NCBI GenBank assembly: GCA_022393335.1
Contig: JAJEKB010019347.1
Coordinates: 31,459 to 95,458 of the forward strand
DNA: 64,000 nucleotides
Reading direction: 5' to 3'
Source: Macrotrachela quadricornifera
Taxonomy: Eukaryota; Rotifera; Eurotatoria; Philodinida; Philodinidae
Made by a program: the position numbers and the translations under genes. This document shows, piece after piece, positions 63,957 to 64,000 of the stretch. Below the pieces are notes generated by a model that did not search any database, was not told where the DNA came from, and saw only the letters and a program-made list of their open reading frames with translations. Position 1 is the stretch's first letter. Every line of letters begins with the position of its first letter.

Positions 63957-64000
63957 GAGGTGTAAGCCGAGACCTTAGTCGGCGGCGGCGGCTCAAAATT
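63957..64000. mobile_element. Edge of a second GC-rich inverted-repeat element
   Basis: TA then GAGGTGTAAGCCGAGACC and four CGG units, the same left end as the element at 21296-21624. The rest is outside the window. Confidence 0.6.

Overview
The window is eukaryotic nuclear DNA from a small-genome invertebrate. It is AT-rich, carries about 20 protein genes, and most introns are only 45-80 bases with GT-AG borders. Nearly all genes have clear animal orthologues (TRAK/Milton, AIP, kinesin light chain, VIPAS39/SPE-39, beta-adaptin, WDR83, UCK, actin). Several start codons sit 0-20 bases after a perfect T-rich AG acceptor with no upstream exon visible, and tandem genes lie as close as 47 bases apart. 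Both features suit spliced-leader trans-splicing. I infer a rotifer, possibly a bdelloid such as Rotaria or Adineta. This rests on general genome style and is not proven here.

Layout. 1-9119 (+): the 3' part of TRAK, then POLD4, an RMDN-family gene, TMEM143 and CFAP100, closely packed on one strand. 11155-12183 (+): an intronless gene I do not recognise. 12710-15848 (+): CCDC134, whose first intron contains a whole calpain gene (12895-14986). 16467-16974 (+): a small YbaY/YscW-like protein. 17055-18849 (-): AIP. 20150-22722 (+): kinesin light chain, with a GC-rich inverted-repeat element in an intron. 23091-29935 (+): VIPAS39/SPE-39, 17 exons, with a 4-kb repeat-bearing intron. 30232-31701 (-): a disordered protein with 16 RPxSA repeats. 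34259-35323 (-): an intronless PfkB sugar kinase of bacterial look. 35680-36610 (-): a dead mariner transposase. 38211-42354 (-): two neighbouring secreted or membrane antistasin-repeat genes. 42355-48342: about 6 kb without a recognised gene. 48343-56264 (+): a second dense run of beta-adaptin, WDR83, UCK and a REC114-like gene. 56265-61846: less AT-rich DNA dominated by repeats (a 35-bp tandem array, retroelement-like tails, minisatellite units, and a hAT-type MITE with an 8-bp target duplication). 61847-63347 (+): a divergent actin. 63344-64000: the end of a piggyBac-like element whose TTAA target overlaps the actin stop codon, then the edge of a second copy of the GC-rich element.

Most genes are housekeeping functions in trafficking, cytoskeleton and cilia: mitochondrial and kinesin transport (TRAK, KLC), microtubules (RMDN), ciliary dynein regulation (CFAP100), clathrin adaptors and endolysosomal tethering (beta-adaptin, VIPAS39). 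They share no single pathway. The less ordinary content is the calpain nested inside CCDC134, two candidate transferred genes, the RPxSA repeat protein, the REC114-like meiotic gene, the actin with altered nucleotide-site residues, and several small transposons with readable ends.
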